Shown here: piece by piece, positions 5,392-5,588 of the stretch
Layout: each line of letters starts with the position of its first letter
Numbering within the stretch: position 1 is the first letter of the stretch
Assembly: GCA_021816165.1 (NCBI GenBank)
Contig: JAKAYZ010000205.1
Span: forward strand, 1-5,588
Length of the DNA stretch: 5,588 bases
Origin: Planctomycetota bacterium
GTDB lineage: Bacteria; Planctomycetota; Phycisphaerae; WQYP01
Direction of reading: 5' to 3'
Made by a program: the position numbers and the translations under genes
The notes under the pieces: generated by a model
The model's input: only the letters and a program-made list of their open reading frames with translations
Databases searched by the model: none
What the model was told of the DNA's origin: nothing

Positions 5392-5588
5392 GCCGGGATC
5401 GCATCATCCCTATCGCGTGTGCACGCCGACGCGGCTTGAGAACGGTTGGTCCTTGGTCATTGCCCACTCTTTGCCGGGGCAGGTCGAACTGCTTTGCAAC
5501 CTGACTCTGCCGTCGGATTGCCAGAGGCCTACTTTCATCTTGTACACCGCTTCTCCTGTTCACACGGTGCGAGCCGCTTTTAAAAACT

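Larger units (their letters stand above)
5328..5565 (-). mobile_element. Probable degenerate group II intron remnant (no reverse transcriptase)
   Basis: About 240 bases with no convincing protein gene. Read on the - strand, the stretch starts GTGTGAACAGG (5565-5555), like the GUGYG 5' end of group II introns, followed by a domain I-like segment with GTGTACAAGATGAAAGT. It ends with a domain V-like hairpin (5391-5367), a TCTG-like linker and a domain VI-like arm finishing CCACTCACC (5335-5327). Other pairings, such as CAGGT/ACCTG around 5487-5465 and GCGTG/CACGC at 5426-5415, fit structured RNA. Full introns are at least about 600 bases, or 2-3 kb with a reverse transcriptase, so most of domains I-IV would have to be lost. 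The 9-base-short domain V lacks the GNRA loop, so it is unlikely to splice. A different structured RNA is the alternative; exact ends are uncertain. Confidence 0.42.

Noticed and set aside
5351..5563. Open frame of 70 codons on the - strand at the right edge
   Set aside because: Arg-rich with no motif, no reverse transcriptase-like sequence, and it runs through the intron-like hairpins, so it is better read as structured RNA than as protein.

Overview
The window looks like a chromosomal segment of a moderately GC-rich bacterium. The deep-branching look of the two pyruvate dehydrogenase subunits and the carbohydrate-degrading gene beside them would fit the Planctomycetes/Verrucomicrobia/Lentisphaerae (PVC) group. 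That placement is an impression from sequence style, not a search result. There are six believable protein genes: three on the + strand (left 64%) and three on the - strand (right), converging at about 3580-3660.

Left block (26-3579, +). pdhA and pdhB encode the alpha and beta subunits of the thiamine-diphosphate E1 component of pyruvate dehydrogenase. Both have intact cofactor and catalytic motifs and good ribosome binding sites. The E2 gene that often follows pdhB is absent; a GH88-type unsaturated glucuronyl hydrolase gene comes next instead. It has no signal peptide and so probably cleaves unsaturated uronic-acid oligosaccharides in the cytoplasm.

Right block (5210-3661, -). Three tightly packed genes read leftward: a TIGR04255-like protein of unknown function (253 aa), a 120-aa protein with a novel N-terminal part and a VapB-antitoxin-like C-terminal tail, and a PIN-domain (VapC-like) ribonuclease. 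The last two overlap by four bases (ATGA), and each gene has its own Shine-Dalgarno sequence. This looks like a toxin-antitoxin operon with an extra, uncharacterised first gene, and it is the best candidate here for an undescribed system. Its leader holds a perfect 6-6-6 inverted repeat (5259-5276), a possible -10 box and an A9 run; a further A8 run lies inside the start of the first gene.

Right edge (about 5328-5565). No convincing protein gene is seen. On the - strand the stretch begins with a GTGTG group II intron-like 5' end and finishes with a domain V-like hairpin (GAGCCG...CGGTTC) and a domain VI-like segment, all within about 240 bases and without a reverse transcriptase. I read it as a probable shrunken group II intron remnant just upstream of the three-gene cassette, which hints at an accessory or mobile setting for that cassette.
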